Below the pieces are notes generated by a model. That model made no database searches and was not told where the DNA came from. It saw nothing but the letters and a program-made list of their open reading frames with translations. A program made the translations under genes and the position numbers. Shown piece by piece: positions 23,784 through 33,594 of a stretch of DNA of 44,378 nucleotides. The stretch's first letter is position 1, and every line of letters begins with the position of its first letter. This stretch comes from an uncultured Lachnospiraceae bacterium (lineage in GTDB: Bacteria; Bacillota; Clostridia; Lachnospirales; Lachnospiraceae). Location: the NCBI GenBank assembly GCA_902773435.1, contig CACYEN010000024.1, forward strand, positions 1 through 44,378, written 5' to 3'.

Positions 23784-26258
23784 TCAGGGGCGGCAGAACA
23801 CGCTGTCCGCGTATCTCACCGTCTCCATCGCGTCCCTCGCGTAGGCGTCCGCGCCGATCGCGTCCGCGTACTCCTGCGTCATCACGGCTCCCCCGACGAC
23901 GACCTTCACGTCCGGCTTCGCCGCCCTGAGCTGCCGGATCGTCTCCTCCATGCTCGGCACCGTCGTCGTCATGAGCGCGGAGAGCCCGACTAGCCGGAGG
24001 CCGCGGCTGACCGCCGTCTCCACGATGCGCTCGGGCGGCACGTCCTTCCCGAGGTCCACGACCCGGTACCCGTAATTCTCGAGCATGACTTTGACGATAT
24101 TCTTCCCTATGTCGTGGATGTCGTTCTTCACCGTCGCGAGGAGCACGGTCCCCTTCACCTCAGTTATCTTCCCGCTCATGCTCTCCTTGATGACCTGGAA
24201 CGCCGCCTGGGCGGCCTCCGCGCTCATCAGGAGCTGGGGAAGGAAGACCGTTCCCTTCTCGAACCCCCTGCCGACCACGTCGAGCGCGGGGATCAGGTCG
24301 TCGTTTATGATGAGCTCCGCCGGCCTCGTCCGGAGCGCCCCGGCCGCCGCCGCCTTCGCCCGCTCCGGCATGCCCCTGACCACGCTGTCGGAGAGAGTCA
24401 TCCCGCCGGCGCCTCCCTCCGGTCCCGGGGCGCTTCCACCTTTCCCGGCCTGTCCCGGGGCCAGGGGACCGCGGTCCGTTCCGCCCCCCGCGGGAGCGCT
24501 CCCCGCCGGTCCGGACTTCTTCTCATCCGACCAGCCCGCGCTCGCGTCAATATAGCCCATGCAGTTCCCGTCGAGGCCCGCGAGGGCGAGATAGGCCCGG
24601 TAAGCCCGCATCATCGCCTCGTTGTTCGGGTTGATGATCGCGCAGGACAGGCCGGAGTGCATCGCCATCGCGAGGAATGTGCTGTTGATCACTTCCCTTC
24701 TCGGAAGCCCGAACGAGATGTTGGAGACGCCGAGAATCGAATGGCCTCCCCTCTCGTCCCGGATCCTCCGGAGCGTCTCCAGCGTGACGTTCGCCGACCC
24801 GCTGTCGGAGGAGATCGTGAGCGCGAGCCCGTCGATGACGATATCCTTCCTCGGAATCCCGTACCGGTCCGCCGCCTCGTAGATCCGGTCCGCGACGGCC
24901 ATTCTCCCGTCCGCGTCCCCCGGTATTCCCTCCTCATCGAGCGGGAGGCCGACCAGCACGCCGCCATACTTCTTCACGACCGGCATCACCGCCTCTATGC
25001 TCTCCGCCTTGCCGTTCACGGAATTCACCATCGGCTTGCCGTTATAATACCTAAGGCCGGCCTCGAGGGCCGCCGGATCCGAGGTGTCAATCTCAAGCGG
25101 CAGCGCCGTGACCGCCTGCAGGCGCGTCACGACTTCCCTCATCATCTCCGCCTCGTCGATGCCGGGCAGCCCGACGTTGACGTCGAGGATGTCGGCCCCG
25201 CTGTCCTCCTGCTCGAGCCCCTGCCCGAGGATGTAGTCGATATTTCCCTCCCGGAGCGCGGCCTGGAACCGCTTCTTCCCGGTCGGGTTGATGCGCTCCC
25301 CGATGATGACTGGGCGCTTCCCGATCTCGACGCACCCTGAAAATGACGTCACAAACGTCCGCCCCTTCTCAGTGACCTCCGCGGCCGGTATGTCCCGCGT
25401 CGCCGCGATCAGCTTCTCTATGTGCTCCGGCGTCGTCCCGCAGCAGCCGCCGAGGATCTGGACGCCCGTCGCCGCGATCTTCTTCATCTCGAGCGCGAAC
25501 TCGTCCGGCCCGACGTCGTAGACGGTGCGGCCGTTCTCGACGCGGGGAAGCCCCGCGTTCGGGTTCACGATCACCGGGAGCGACGAAACCTCCATCAGCT
25601 GTTCCGCGAGATCCGCCATCTGCTCCGGGCCGAGCCCGCAGTTGACGCCGAGCGCGCTCACCCCGAGGCCCTCGAGCATCGCCGTCGTCGATCCGACCGT
25701 CCCTCCCGTGAGCAGCCTCCCGGAGGCGTCGTAGGTCATCGTCACGAGGACCGGCAGGTCACAGGCTTCCTTCGCGCCGAGGACCGCGGCCTTCGCCTCG
25801 TAGCTGTCGCTCATCGTCTCGATCAGGACGAGGTCCGCCCCGGCCTCGGCGCCCGCGCGGGCGGTCTCCTTAAACAGGGAGACGGCATCCTCGAACATGA
25901 GGTCCCCCATCGGGGCGAGCAGTTTTCCGGTCGGCCCGATGTCGACGGCGATCCAGCTGTCCTCCTCCCTGCCGCACCGCCGCTGTGCCTCCTTCGCGCA
26001 GGAGACGGCGGCGCGGACGATCTCACCGACCCTGCCCGGGTACTTGAGGGCGTTCGCGCCGAACGTGTTCGCGTTGACGATGTCGCTCCCGGCTCGCAGG
26101 TATCCCTCCGCGAGAGCGACGATATCCTCCGGGCGCGTCAGGTTCCAGAGCTCGGGCAGCTCGCCCGGCGCAAGTCCCCTCGCCTGGAGCAGGGAGCCGG
26201 AGCCTCCGTCGCAGTAGAGGCGCCGTCTTCCCAGAATGTCTGTAAGGCGTTCTTTCAT
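23784..26258 (-). CDS. metH: Cobalamin-dependent methionine synthase core (no activation domain)
   Basis: Transfers the methyl group of methyl-THF via cobalamin to homocysteine. Domains: homocysteine domain (about 1-290; zinc ligands in VNCGLGP and GGCCGTTP), pterin domain (about 310-575; VIIGERINPTGKKR, DVNVGLPGID), a Gly/Pro/Ala-rich linker (about 580-620), cobalamin cap, and B12 domain with DIHDIG (713-718; base ligand H715). It ends there at 824 residues, so the C-terminal SAM/reactivation domain of E. coli MetH (1227 residues) is absent and is encoded by the adjacent upstream gene. The low-complexity linker is unusual and may be variable. Confidence 0.95.
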   Translation of the reverse strand: MKERLTDILGRRRLYCDGGSGSLLQARGLAPGELPELWNLTRPEDIVALAEGYLRAGSDIVNANTFGANALKYPGRVGEIVRAAVSCAKEAQRRCGREEDSWIAVDIGPTGKLLAPMGDLMFEDAVSLFKETARAGAEAGADLVLIETMSDSYEAKAAVLGAKEACDLPVLVTMTYDASGRLLTGGTVGSTTAMLEGLGVSALGVNCGLGPEQMADLAEQLMEVSSLPVIVNPNAGLPRVENGRTVYDVGPDEFALEMKKIAATGVQILGGCCGTTPEHIEKLIAATRDIPAAEVTEKGRTFVTSFSGCVEIGKRPVIIGERINPTGKKRFQAALREGNIDYILGQGLEQEDSGADILDVNVGLPGIDEAEMMREVVTRLQAVTALPLEIDTSDPAALEAGLRYYNGKPMVNSVNGKAESIEAVMPVVKKYGGVLVGLPLDEEGIPGDADGRMAVADRIYEAADRYGIPRKDIVIDGLALTISSDSGSANVTLETLRRIRDERGGHSILGVSNISFGLPRREVINSTFLAMAMHSGLSCAIINPNNEAMMRAYRAYLALAGLDGNCMGYIDASAGWSDEKKSGPAGSAPAGGGTDRGPLAPGQAGKGGSAPGPEGGAGGMTLSDSVVRGMPERAKAAAAGALRTRPAELIINDDLIPALDVVGRGFEKGTVFLPQLLMSAEAAQAAFQVIKESMSGKITEVKGTVLLATVKNDIHDIGKNIVKVMLENYGYRVVDLGKDVPPERIVETAVSRGLRLVGLSALMTTTVPSMEETIRQLRAAKPDVKVVVGGAVMTQEYADAIGADAYARDAMETVRYADSVFCRP

Positions 26259-26277
26259 CGCAGGTTCCTCCGGGTTT

Positions 26278-27054
26278 TTACACCAGTCGTTCCTTCGGGG
26301 CGGCAGCCGCGCGGTAAGAGCAGTTCCTCATTCCGCACCCGCCGCAGCCGGTTTTCGGGGCCGCTCCCCCGTCCCTCCCGGGCTCCGTGGCCGCCGTCCC
26401 CGCCGCCGGTTCCTCCGGGGTCCCCATCCCCTCCCCGCGGCGCTCCGCCCGCCCGATGAGGGCGGTCACGGACTTCGACGGGACCATGAGAAATGACTCC
26501 GTCAGCGTCACGCCGATCCTCTTCGGTATGTCGAGCGCCCTGAAGAGATCCGCCTGGAACTCCAGCGGAAAATCCCCGTATCCCGGCGAAAAGCGGGGCC
26601 TTAGCACCGACCCGGCCGCTTCCGCCTCCCTTCGGAGGCCGCCGCAGATCATGTCGCAGAAGGCCTCGATCATCGCGGCCGCGGCCGCCTGGAAGATCAC
26701 CATGTCGCTCACGCGGCCGACGGAGGCGCGGGCGATGAGCCGGTCGGGTCCGACCCCGAGCGTCGCGGCCATGACCGTGACGTGCCCGCACCCCGCCAGA
26801 TTCTTCTCAAGGCTCCTGCTTCGGACCAGGAGCCCGCCGAAACAGATCCTCCCGTCCCCGGGGAGCCGGAGCTCATAGTCCTCGAGCAGGGCGCAGGGTT
26901 TCGAAACCGCCCTGAGTTCCCCTACACAGCGCTCCACGGCGGCGCGGACCTGTCCGCCGGGCAGTTCCCTCCCGCAGCCGAGATAGCGGTAGATCTCCGA
27001 GCGGTCCGGGTCGGGCATCCCGTACCCGCCCTCCCCGCAGCGCTCAATCCTCAT
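26278..27054 (-). CDS. Stand-alone methionine synthase activation-domain protein
   Basis: Supplies in trans the SAM-binding reactivation function missing from the neighbouring MetH. Characteristic stretch: RPRFSPGYGDFPLEFQADLF, then IGVTLTESFLMVPSKSVTAL. About 35 residues of Gly/Pro/Ala/Glu linker follow, then a Cys cluster (CGGCGMRNCSYR), which is typical of the clostridial stand-alone form. No flavodoxin gene is nearby, so the electron donor is unknown. It overlaps the metF stop by 11 bp and precedes metH by 19 bp, consistent with co-translation of metF, activator and synthase. Confidence 0.9.
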   Translation of the reverse strand: MRIERCGEGGYGMPDPDRSEIYRYLGCGRELPGGQVRAAVERCVGELRAVSKPCALLEDYELRLPGDGRICFGGLLVRSRSLEKNLAGCGHVTVMAATLGVGPDRLIARASVGRVSDMVIFQAAAAAMIEAFCDMICGGLRREAEAAGSVLRPRFSPGYGDFPLEFQADLFRALDIPKRIGVTLTESFLMVPSKSVTALIGRAERRGEGMGTPEEPAAGTAATEPGRDGGAAPKTGCGGCGMRNCSYRAAAAPKERLV

Positions 27055-27964
27055 CGCTTCCCCGGCCTTTGAGGGCGCGGCCGTTCACGCCGCCCTCCGG
27101 GGTCCACCCGATCACGTCCCTGAGGTTCCTCAGGATCCCCTCGGCGACCTCGGGCTTGTTCATCGAGTAGACATGGATGTGGTACACGCCGTTGGCGATG
27201 AGGTCGATGATCTGGTCCGTGGCGTAGATGATCCCCGCCTGCCGCATCGCTGCCGGGTCGTCGCCGAAGCGGTCGACGATCGCCCTGAAGCGGGCCGGAA
27301 CCGCGGTCCCCGACATCGACACGGACCTCGCGAGCTGCTTCTTGCTCGTGACCGGCATGATCCCGGGCAGGATCGGCACAAGGATTCCCGCCTCCCTGGC
27401 CCTGTAGAGGAAATTGTAGAAGATGTTGTTGTCGAAAAACATCTGCGAGGTCAGGAAATCGCAGCCGGCGTCCACCTTCTGCTTCAGGAAGCCGATGTCG
27501 TCGGCCTTGTGCTCGCACTCCACGTGTCCCTCCGGGTAGCAGGCTCCCCCGATGAAGAAGTCCCCCCTCTCCCGGAGCTCCCTGACCAGCTCGCTCGCGT
27601 GGCGGTAGTCCGTGCAGACGGCTCCGTCGGAAGGAATGTCCCCGCGGAGCGCCATGATGTTCTTTATTCCGTGTCTCCGGTACTCCTCCACCGTCTTCGC
27701 GACGTACTCCTTCGTAGAGGAGACGCAGGTCAGGTGCGCGAGCATCGGCACGCCGTAGGTCTTCTCGAGATCGGCCGCGATGTCCGCCGTGAAGGCGCTC
27801 GTTCCCCCTCCGGCCCCGTAGGTGACGCTCATAAAATCGGGCTTAAGCGCCGCGATCTTCCTCGCGGTCGCGAGCACCGTGTCGAAGCGGTCGCTCGTCT
27901 TCGGGGGGAAGACTTCAAAAGAGAGGGTGACTTCATTTTTCCTGAGGAGTTCCCGCAGGCTCAT
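27044..27964 (-). CDS. metF: 5,10-methylenetetrahydrofolate reductase
   Basis: Flavoprotein reducing methylene-THF to methyl-THF, the MetH substrate. Motifs: VTLSFEVFPPKT (catalytic Glu), PDFMSVTYGAGGG, LTCVSSTKEYV, NIMALRGDIP, FLTSQMFFDNN and PILPGIMPVTS. The frame remains open to 28114, overlapping msrC, but only ATG 27964 has a ribosome site (AAAGGA) and gives the family N-terminus, so the length is 306 residues. Forty bp after msrC. Confidence 0.95.
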   Translation of the reverse strand: MSLRELLRKNEVTLSFEVFPPKTSDRFDTVLATARKIAALKPDFMSVTYGAGGGTSAFTADIAADLEKTYGVPMLAHLTCVSSTKEYVAKTVEEYRRHGIKNIMALRGDIPSDGAVCTDYRHASELVRELRERGDFFIGGACYPEGHVECEHKADDIGFLKQKVDAGCDFLTSQMFFDNNIFYNFLYRAREAGILVPILPGIMPVTSKKQLARSVSMSGTAVPARFRAIVDRFGDDPAAMRQAGIIYATDQIIDLIANGVYHIHVYSMNKPEVAEGILRNLRDVIGWTPEGGVNGRALKGRGSDED

Positions 27965-28004
27965 AGCACATTTCCTTTCCGGGCACGGTGTGCCCTTTGC
28001 TGTC

Positions 28005-28472
28005 TCACGCCATTCCTTCCGTCCGCGCCTCCAGAACCTTCGCGAACGCGGCGAGGCCCCGCTCGTCCCGCTCGTCAAACCGCCCGGTCTCCGGGCTGTC
28101 GATGTCGAGCACACCGGTCACCTCGCCCGTGATCCCAAAGTGGAGGGGAATGACGATCTCGGAATTCGAGGCGGCGTCACAGGCGATGTGGCCCGGAAAG
28201 GCGTGCACGTCTTCGACGCGCACGATCCGGTCCTCCGCCGCCGCCGTCCCGCAGACGCCCCGCCCCGGGCCTATGTGGATACAGGCGGGCTTTCCCTGAA
28301 ACGGACCGAGGACAAGCCGGCCCCCTCGCATGAGATAGAAGCCGGCCCAGTTGATCCGGTCCATGGATTCCATGAGAAGGGCGGACGCGTTCGCGAGGAC
28401 CGGAAGGTAATCCGGGTCCTCGTCTATAAAGGCTTCCAGCTGTCTTGCCATAAGGTCATAATCCGGTTTCAT
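28005..28472 (-). CDS. msrC: Free methionine-(R)-sulfoxide reductase (GAF domain)
   Basis: Reduces free Met-R-sulfoxide. Single GAF domain of 155 residues with family blocks NASALLMESMDRINWAGFYL, LVLGPFQGKPACIHI, GRGVCGTAA and HIACDAASNSEIVIPL. The three cysteines (in PACIHI, GVCGTA and IACDAA) are those expected for the active site and resolving residues. First gene of the methionine/one-carbon locus, with a promoter directly upstream. A perfect 8-bp hairpin (28490-28509) sits in its 5' leader just before the GGAAGG ribosome site. Confidence 0.93.
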   Translation of the reverse strand: MKPDYDLMARQLEAFIDEDPDYLPVLANASALLMESMDRINWAGFYLMRGGRLVLGPFQGKPACIHIGPGRGVCGTAAAEDRIVRVEDVHAFPGHIACDAASNSEIVIPLHFGITGEVTGVLDIDSPETGRFDERDERGLAAFAKVLEARTEGMA

Positions 28473-28489
28473 CGGTCATTCCACCTTCC

Positions 28490-28509
28490 CCGGAAACGCG
28501 GGTTTCCGG
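28490..28509. other. Inverted repeat in the msrC 5' leader
   Basis: Perfect 8-bp stem ccggaaac / gtttccgg with a 4-nt loop, ending only a few bases before the msrC Shine-Dalgarno on the minus strand. No T-tract on either side, so not a terminator. Could affect translation or bind a regulator. Confidence 0.5.
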
Positions 28510-28534
28510 CTTCTTACATGAATCGTTCACTTTC

Positions 28535-28562
28535 ATTTTACATATTTCGAACGGGGATGCAA
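28535..28562 (-). promoter_or_regulatory. Promoter of the msrC-metF-metH operon
   Basis: Minus strand TTGCAT (28562-28557), 16-nt spacer, TAAAAT (28540-28535); leader about 55 nt. The leader is too short for a SAM-I or cobalamin riboswitch. Confidence 0.6.
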
Positions 28563-28603
28563 TCCAAAAGATTACGGGGGATGCCCGCCTTCCGGCACAT
28601 GTC

Positions 28604-28633
28604 TTGACTTCACACGCGCATCGTTGCTAAGAT
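28604..28633 (+). promoter_or_regulatory. Putative promoter of the TM2 protein gene
   Basis: TTGACT (28604-28609), 18-nt spacer, TAAGAT (28628-28633), about 40 nt before the ATG at 28680. Divergent from the msrC promoter. Confidence 0.5.
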
Positions 28634-28679
28634 ATGAGATAACTGTTTGGCGTCTGCTGTCTTAAAGGGGGACAGTTCC

Positions 28680-29315
28680 ATGAAGCTGGTCACACTCTCA
28701 TGCCCGAAGTGCGGGGCATCGCTTGAGATAAAGGATGACAGGAAGCAGGTCTTCTGCGAATACTGCGGGGCAAAGATTGTCCTCGACGACGATTCCGTGA
28801 ACATCACGCACCGCTACGTCGACGAAGCCCGTCTCAAGGAGGCGGAGGTCCGCCTGCGCGAGCTGGACCTGGAGAGAGAGAAGGAGAAGCACGCGTACGA
28901 GCGCGAGCAGCGGGAGCTCGAGATCGTGAATCGTCAGAAGCGCGCCGAACGGATCTCGATCATCGTGTCCCTCACGGCGCTGGCGCTGATCCTCTTCTTC
29001 AGCTCCGCGGAAATCACCATTCCGCTCCTCATCGTCGGGATCATCGTTCTCTCCGCCTGGAGAAGCGGGGACCGGAAGGCGCTGGCGTCCTACCGCACCA
29101 CGGACCTCCACGTCTCCGACAAGAGCAATACCGTCGCCCTGTGCCTGTGCATCTTCCTCGGCATCTTCGGCATCCACCACTTCTACGTCGGGAAAGTCGG
29201 AATGGGTATCCTCTACTTCTTCACGTTCGGCCTGTTCGGGTTCGGGTGGATCGTCGACATCATCCGGATCGTCTGCGGGGTCTTCCGCGACAGGGACGGA
29301 CTGCCGCTTCGGTGA
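28680..29315 (+). CDS. Zinc-ribbon and TM2-domain membrane protein
   Basis: Function unknown. A zinc ribbon is at the N-terminus (CPKC at 8-11 and CEYC at 26-29), then a charged coiled coil (about 45-90), a hydrophobic pair of helices (about 95-130) and a C-terminal TM2 domain (CIFLGIFGIHHFYVGKVGMG, then FTFGLFGFGWIVDIIRI). The frame is open from 28647, but ATG 28680 has GGGGGA upstream and begins exactly at the ribbon. 211 residues. Similar ribbon-TM2 architectures are common in Firmicutes without known role. Confidence 0.85.
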   Translation: MKLVTLSCPKCGASLEIKDDRKQVFCEYCGAKIVLDDDSVNITHRYVDEARLKEAEVRLRELDLEREKEKHAYEREQRELEIVNRQKRAERISIIVSLTALALILFFSSAEITIPLLIVGIIVLSAWRSGDRKALASYRTTDLHVSDKSNTVALCLCIFLGIFGIHHFYVGKVGMGILYFFTFGLFGFGWIVDIIRIVCGVFRDRDGLPLR

Positions 29316-29343
29316 CGGCAGACCCGGCTAAGAATCTAAGAAT

Positions 29344-29373
29344 GGATCAGTTCAGAACGGATCAGTTCAGAAA
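29344..29373 (+). repeat. Two tandem 15-bp units before the lyase gene
   Basis: ggatcagttcagaac at 29344-29358 and ggatcagttcagaaa at 29359-29373, immediately before the AAAGGA ribosome site. A duplication here would shift nothing in frame but could affect the spacing of an upstream element. Confidence 0.8.
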
Positions 29374-29390
29374 GGATATAATTGAAAGAT

Positions 29391-30437
29391 ATGCTCTCAC
29401 TTGCCTCAGATTATCAGGAAGGCGCCCATCCGGCGATCATGGAGCGCCTTGTCTCCACGAATCTCCTTCGGACGCCCGGGTACGGAACCGATGAATTCTG
29501 CGAATCCGCGCGCGAAAAGATCCGTGCCGCCTGCGGCTGCCCCGGCGCCGCCGTGTGGTTTCTCTCCGGCGGCACCCAGACCAACGCCGTCGTGACCGGG
29601 GCTCTTCTTCAGCCCTGGCAGGGGGTCATCGCGGCCGACACGGGCCACATAAGCGCCCACGAGGCCGGGGCAATCGAGTTCACCGGGCACAAGGTGCTCG
29701 CGATCCCCCACTACGCCGGGAAGCTCCGGGCGGAGGATGTGCGGAGGTTCTGTGAGACATTTTTCGCGGATGAGAACTGGGATCACATGGTCGCCCCCGG
29801 TATGGTCTACATCTCGCAGCCGACCGAGTACGGGACGCTCTACAGTCTCTCGGAGCTGACCGAACTCAGCCGGGTATGCCGCGACTTCGGCCTGCTGCTC
29901 TACGCCGACGGGGCCCGTCTCGCCTACGCGCTCGCCTGTCCCGAAAATGACGTCTCTCTCCCCGACCTCGCCCGCCTGTGCGACGCCTTCTACATCGGCG
30001 GCACGAAGTGCGGCGCGCTCTTCGGGGAAGCCGTCGTCATGCGGGACCCGAAGCTTATGCCCCGCTTCTTCACGATCATGAAGCAGCGCGGCGCGCTGCT
30101 CGCGAAGGGCCGGATTCCCGGCCTCATGTTCGACACGCTGTTCACGGACGGGCTGTATCTCAGCCTCGGCAGGTCCGCCGTCGACATCGCGGACAGGATG
30201 CGGGCCGTCCTTGAGGACGCGGGCTGCGCCCCGGCTCTCGATGGATTCGATTCGCCGACGAACCAGGTCTTCGCGATCTTCAGCGATGGCCAGCTTGAGT
30301 ACCTGAAGAACCGCGTCGGGTACAGCTTCTGGGAGAGGCGCGGGAACCGCACGGTCGTGCGCTTTGCCGCGAGCTGGGCGACGACTGAGGATAATCTCAG
30401 GGAATTCACGGAGATCATCGGGGGGATGCCGCGTTAG
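29391..30437 (+). CDS. Low-specificity threonine aldolase / beta-eliminating lyase family enzyme
   Basis: Fold-type I PLP enzyme; the family cleaves L-threonine or L-allo-threonine to glycine and acetaldehyde. Motifs: SDYQEGAHPAIMERL at the start, FLSGGTQTNAVVTGALL (cofactor phosphate), DTGHISAHEAGAIE, LYADGARLAYAL (Asp to the pyridine N) and YIGGTKCGALFGE with the Schiff-base Lys. ATG 29391 matches the family N-terminus, but its SD spacing (14 nt) is long; a TTG at 29382 is five nt from AAAGGA and could be the true start. Glycine and aldehyde production would connect with the neighbouring one-carbon genes, an inference. Confidence 0.88.
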   Translation: MLSLASDYQEGAHPAIMERLVSTNLLRTPGYGTDEFCESAREKIRAACGCPGAAVWFLSGGTQTNAVVTGALLQPWQGVIAADTGHISAHEAGAIEFTGHKVLAIPHYAGKLRAEDVRRFCETFFADENWDHMVAPGMVYISQPTEYGTLYSLSELTELSRVCRDFGLLLYADGARLAYALACPENDVSLPDLARLCDAFYIGGTKCGALFGEAVVMRDPKLMPRFFTIMKQRGALLAKGRIPGLMFDTLFTDGLYLSLGRSAVDIADRMRAVLEDAGCAPALDGFDSPTNQVFAIFSDGQLEYLKNRVGYSFWERRGNRTVVRFAASWATTEDNLREFTEIIGGMPR

Positions 30438-30473
30438 GTCCGCCGTCCGGCATTCCCGGACGCGGCCGCGGCA

Positions 30474-32651
<2,178 letters not shown>

Positions 32652-32654
32652 TCC

Positions 32655-33320
32655 TTACCCCTTCCCGAAGAGGCTCATGATCGCGTCGACGATCCCGTCC
32701 TCCTTCTTCGACGAGGTGCTTCCCGAACCTCCGAGCAGCGAGTTCAGGAGCCCCGCCGCGTCGGACTCCTTCTTCTGGCTCTCCTCCTTCGACTTCGCGG
32801 CCATGTACGCCGCCAGAAGCTCCACCGCGCTGCTCTCCCCGGCGAGCAGGTTGAGCGCCGCCTTTTTCGTGTCGGAATCCGCCTTCCGGTAAGCTCTCAC
32901 GAGCTTCTTCTCGGTTGCGGTGAGCGTCAGGTCTTCGTCGCCGGTTTTGGCGGAGGCCGTCTTCTTCGACGCGGACGGTTTCCTGGCAGTCGATGTCTTT
33001 GCCGCGGTCGAAGAGGTCTTCTTCGACGCGGTCTTCGAAGCCGTCTTCGAGGCAGTTTTTGATCCGGCCTTCGCCGCCGTCGTCTGCGCCGGCTTCCTGG
33101 CCGCGGTCTTTATGCCTGCCGCCTCCAGCATCGCCGTCTGCGTGACGCCGAGGGCCTTCGCCATCTGCTTCAGCACCGCCTGTTCCGGCACTTTCTCACC
33201 GCTCTCGATCCTGCTGACATCCGAGGGAGTAAGTCCCTCCACCATGTCCGCCAGGAGCGCCTGGGTGAGTCCACTGTCATTTCTTGCGTCTTTTACGAAT
33301 TTACCGAGCTTCTTTGACAT
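32655..33320 (-). CDS. XRE-family regulator with histone-like Lys/Ala/Ser tail
   Basis: HTH_3 domain at about 8-62 (LTQALLADMVEGLTPSDVSR, IESGEKVPEQ). Residues 75-120 are a Lys/Ala/Ser/Thr-rich tract with a TASK repeat, resembling the tails of bacterial histone H1-like and actinobacterial HU proteins. This is followed by a helical charged segment and a Gly/Ser-rich C-terminus ending MSLFGKG. AAAAAAAGGAGG lies upstream. It is 3 bp before the rhamnosidase, so it may regulate rhamnoside use, but such a basic tail could also give non-specific DNA binding. Confidence 0.82.
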   Translation of the reverse strand: MSKKLGKFVKDARNDSGLTQALLADMVEGLTPSDVSRIESGEKVPEQAVLKQMAKALGVTQTAMLEAAGIKTAARKPAQTTAAKAGSKTASKTASKTASKKTSSTAAKTSTARKPSASKKTASAKTGDEDLTLTATEKKLVRAYRKADSDTKKAALNLLAGESSAVELLAAYMAAKSKEESQKKESDAAGLLNSLLGGSGSTSSKKEDGIVDAIMSLFGKG

Positions 33321-33393
33321 CGCAGCAGCCTCCTTTTTTTATTCTTTCCGCGCGGGCGCAAGATGAGCCGTCCCGCCGTCCGCATTCAGGATT

Positions 33394-33399
33394 ATTATA
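33394..33399 (-). promoter_or_regulatory. Putative -10 box of the XRE-rhamnosidase operon
   Basis: TATAAT on the minus strand inside a very A/T-rich patch (33391-33407) about 75 nt before the ATG. No clear -35 box. Confidence 0.4.
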
Positions 33400-33537
33400 A
33401 TATATTCCCGCATTTTCAGCACCCTCTATTCCCGGGAGTTTCCCGTGTTTTGCAGCCATCCGGCACCCCGCGCCGGGGAAGCCGTAAAAATCCCGGACCG
33501 CTGCTTTTTTCCTCTGTATCTGCAGGCTTCGGAACAG

Positions 33538-33543
33538 TATAAT
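33538..33543 (+). promoter_or_regulatory. Putative -10 box of the EEP-family gene
   Basis: TATAAT 51 nt before the ATG at 33595; -35 region (tgtatc at 33515) is poor. A 5-bp stem cgggg/ccccg with a 9-nt loop precedes the AGGAGG ribosome site. Confidence 0.45.
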
Positions 33544-33594
33544 GGACTGCAGAAGACACGGGGCTAATATCTCCCCGGACAGGAGGAACCTCAC

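Noticed and set aside
27965-28114. Upstream extension of metF overlapping msrC
   Set aside because: Arg/Pro-rich, no family similarity, no ribosome site; start at 27964 has AAAGGA and the conserved N-terminus.
26259-28562. Looked for SAM-I or cobalamin riboswitch ahead of metF/metH, and SAM/T-box ahead of metY
   Set aside because: Leaders are too short (about 55 nt before msrC, 19 bp before metH, 58 bp before metY) and contain no conserved boxes.
30444-30462. 7-bp hairpin between the convergent lyase and rhamnosidase genes
   Set aside because: No T-tract on either strand; not enough to call a terminator.
33321-33594. Divergent intergenic region searched for a small gene or RNA
   Set aside because: Only two A/T-rich -10 boxes, short GC stems and ribosome sites are visible; no supported gene or RNA.
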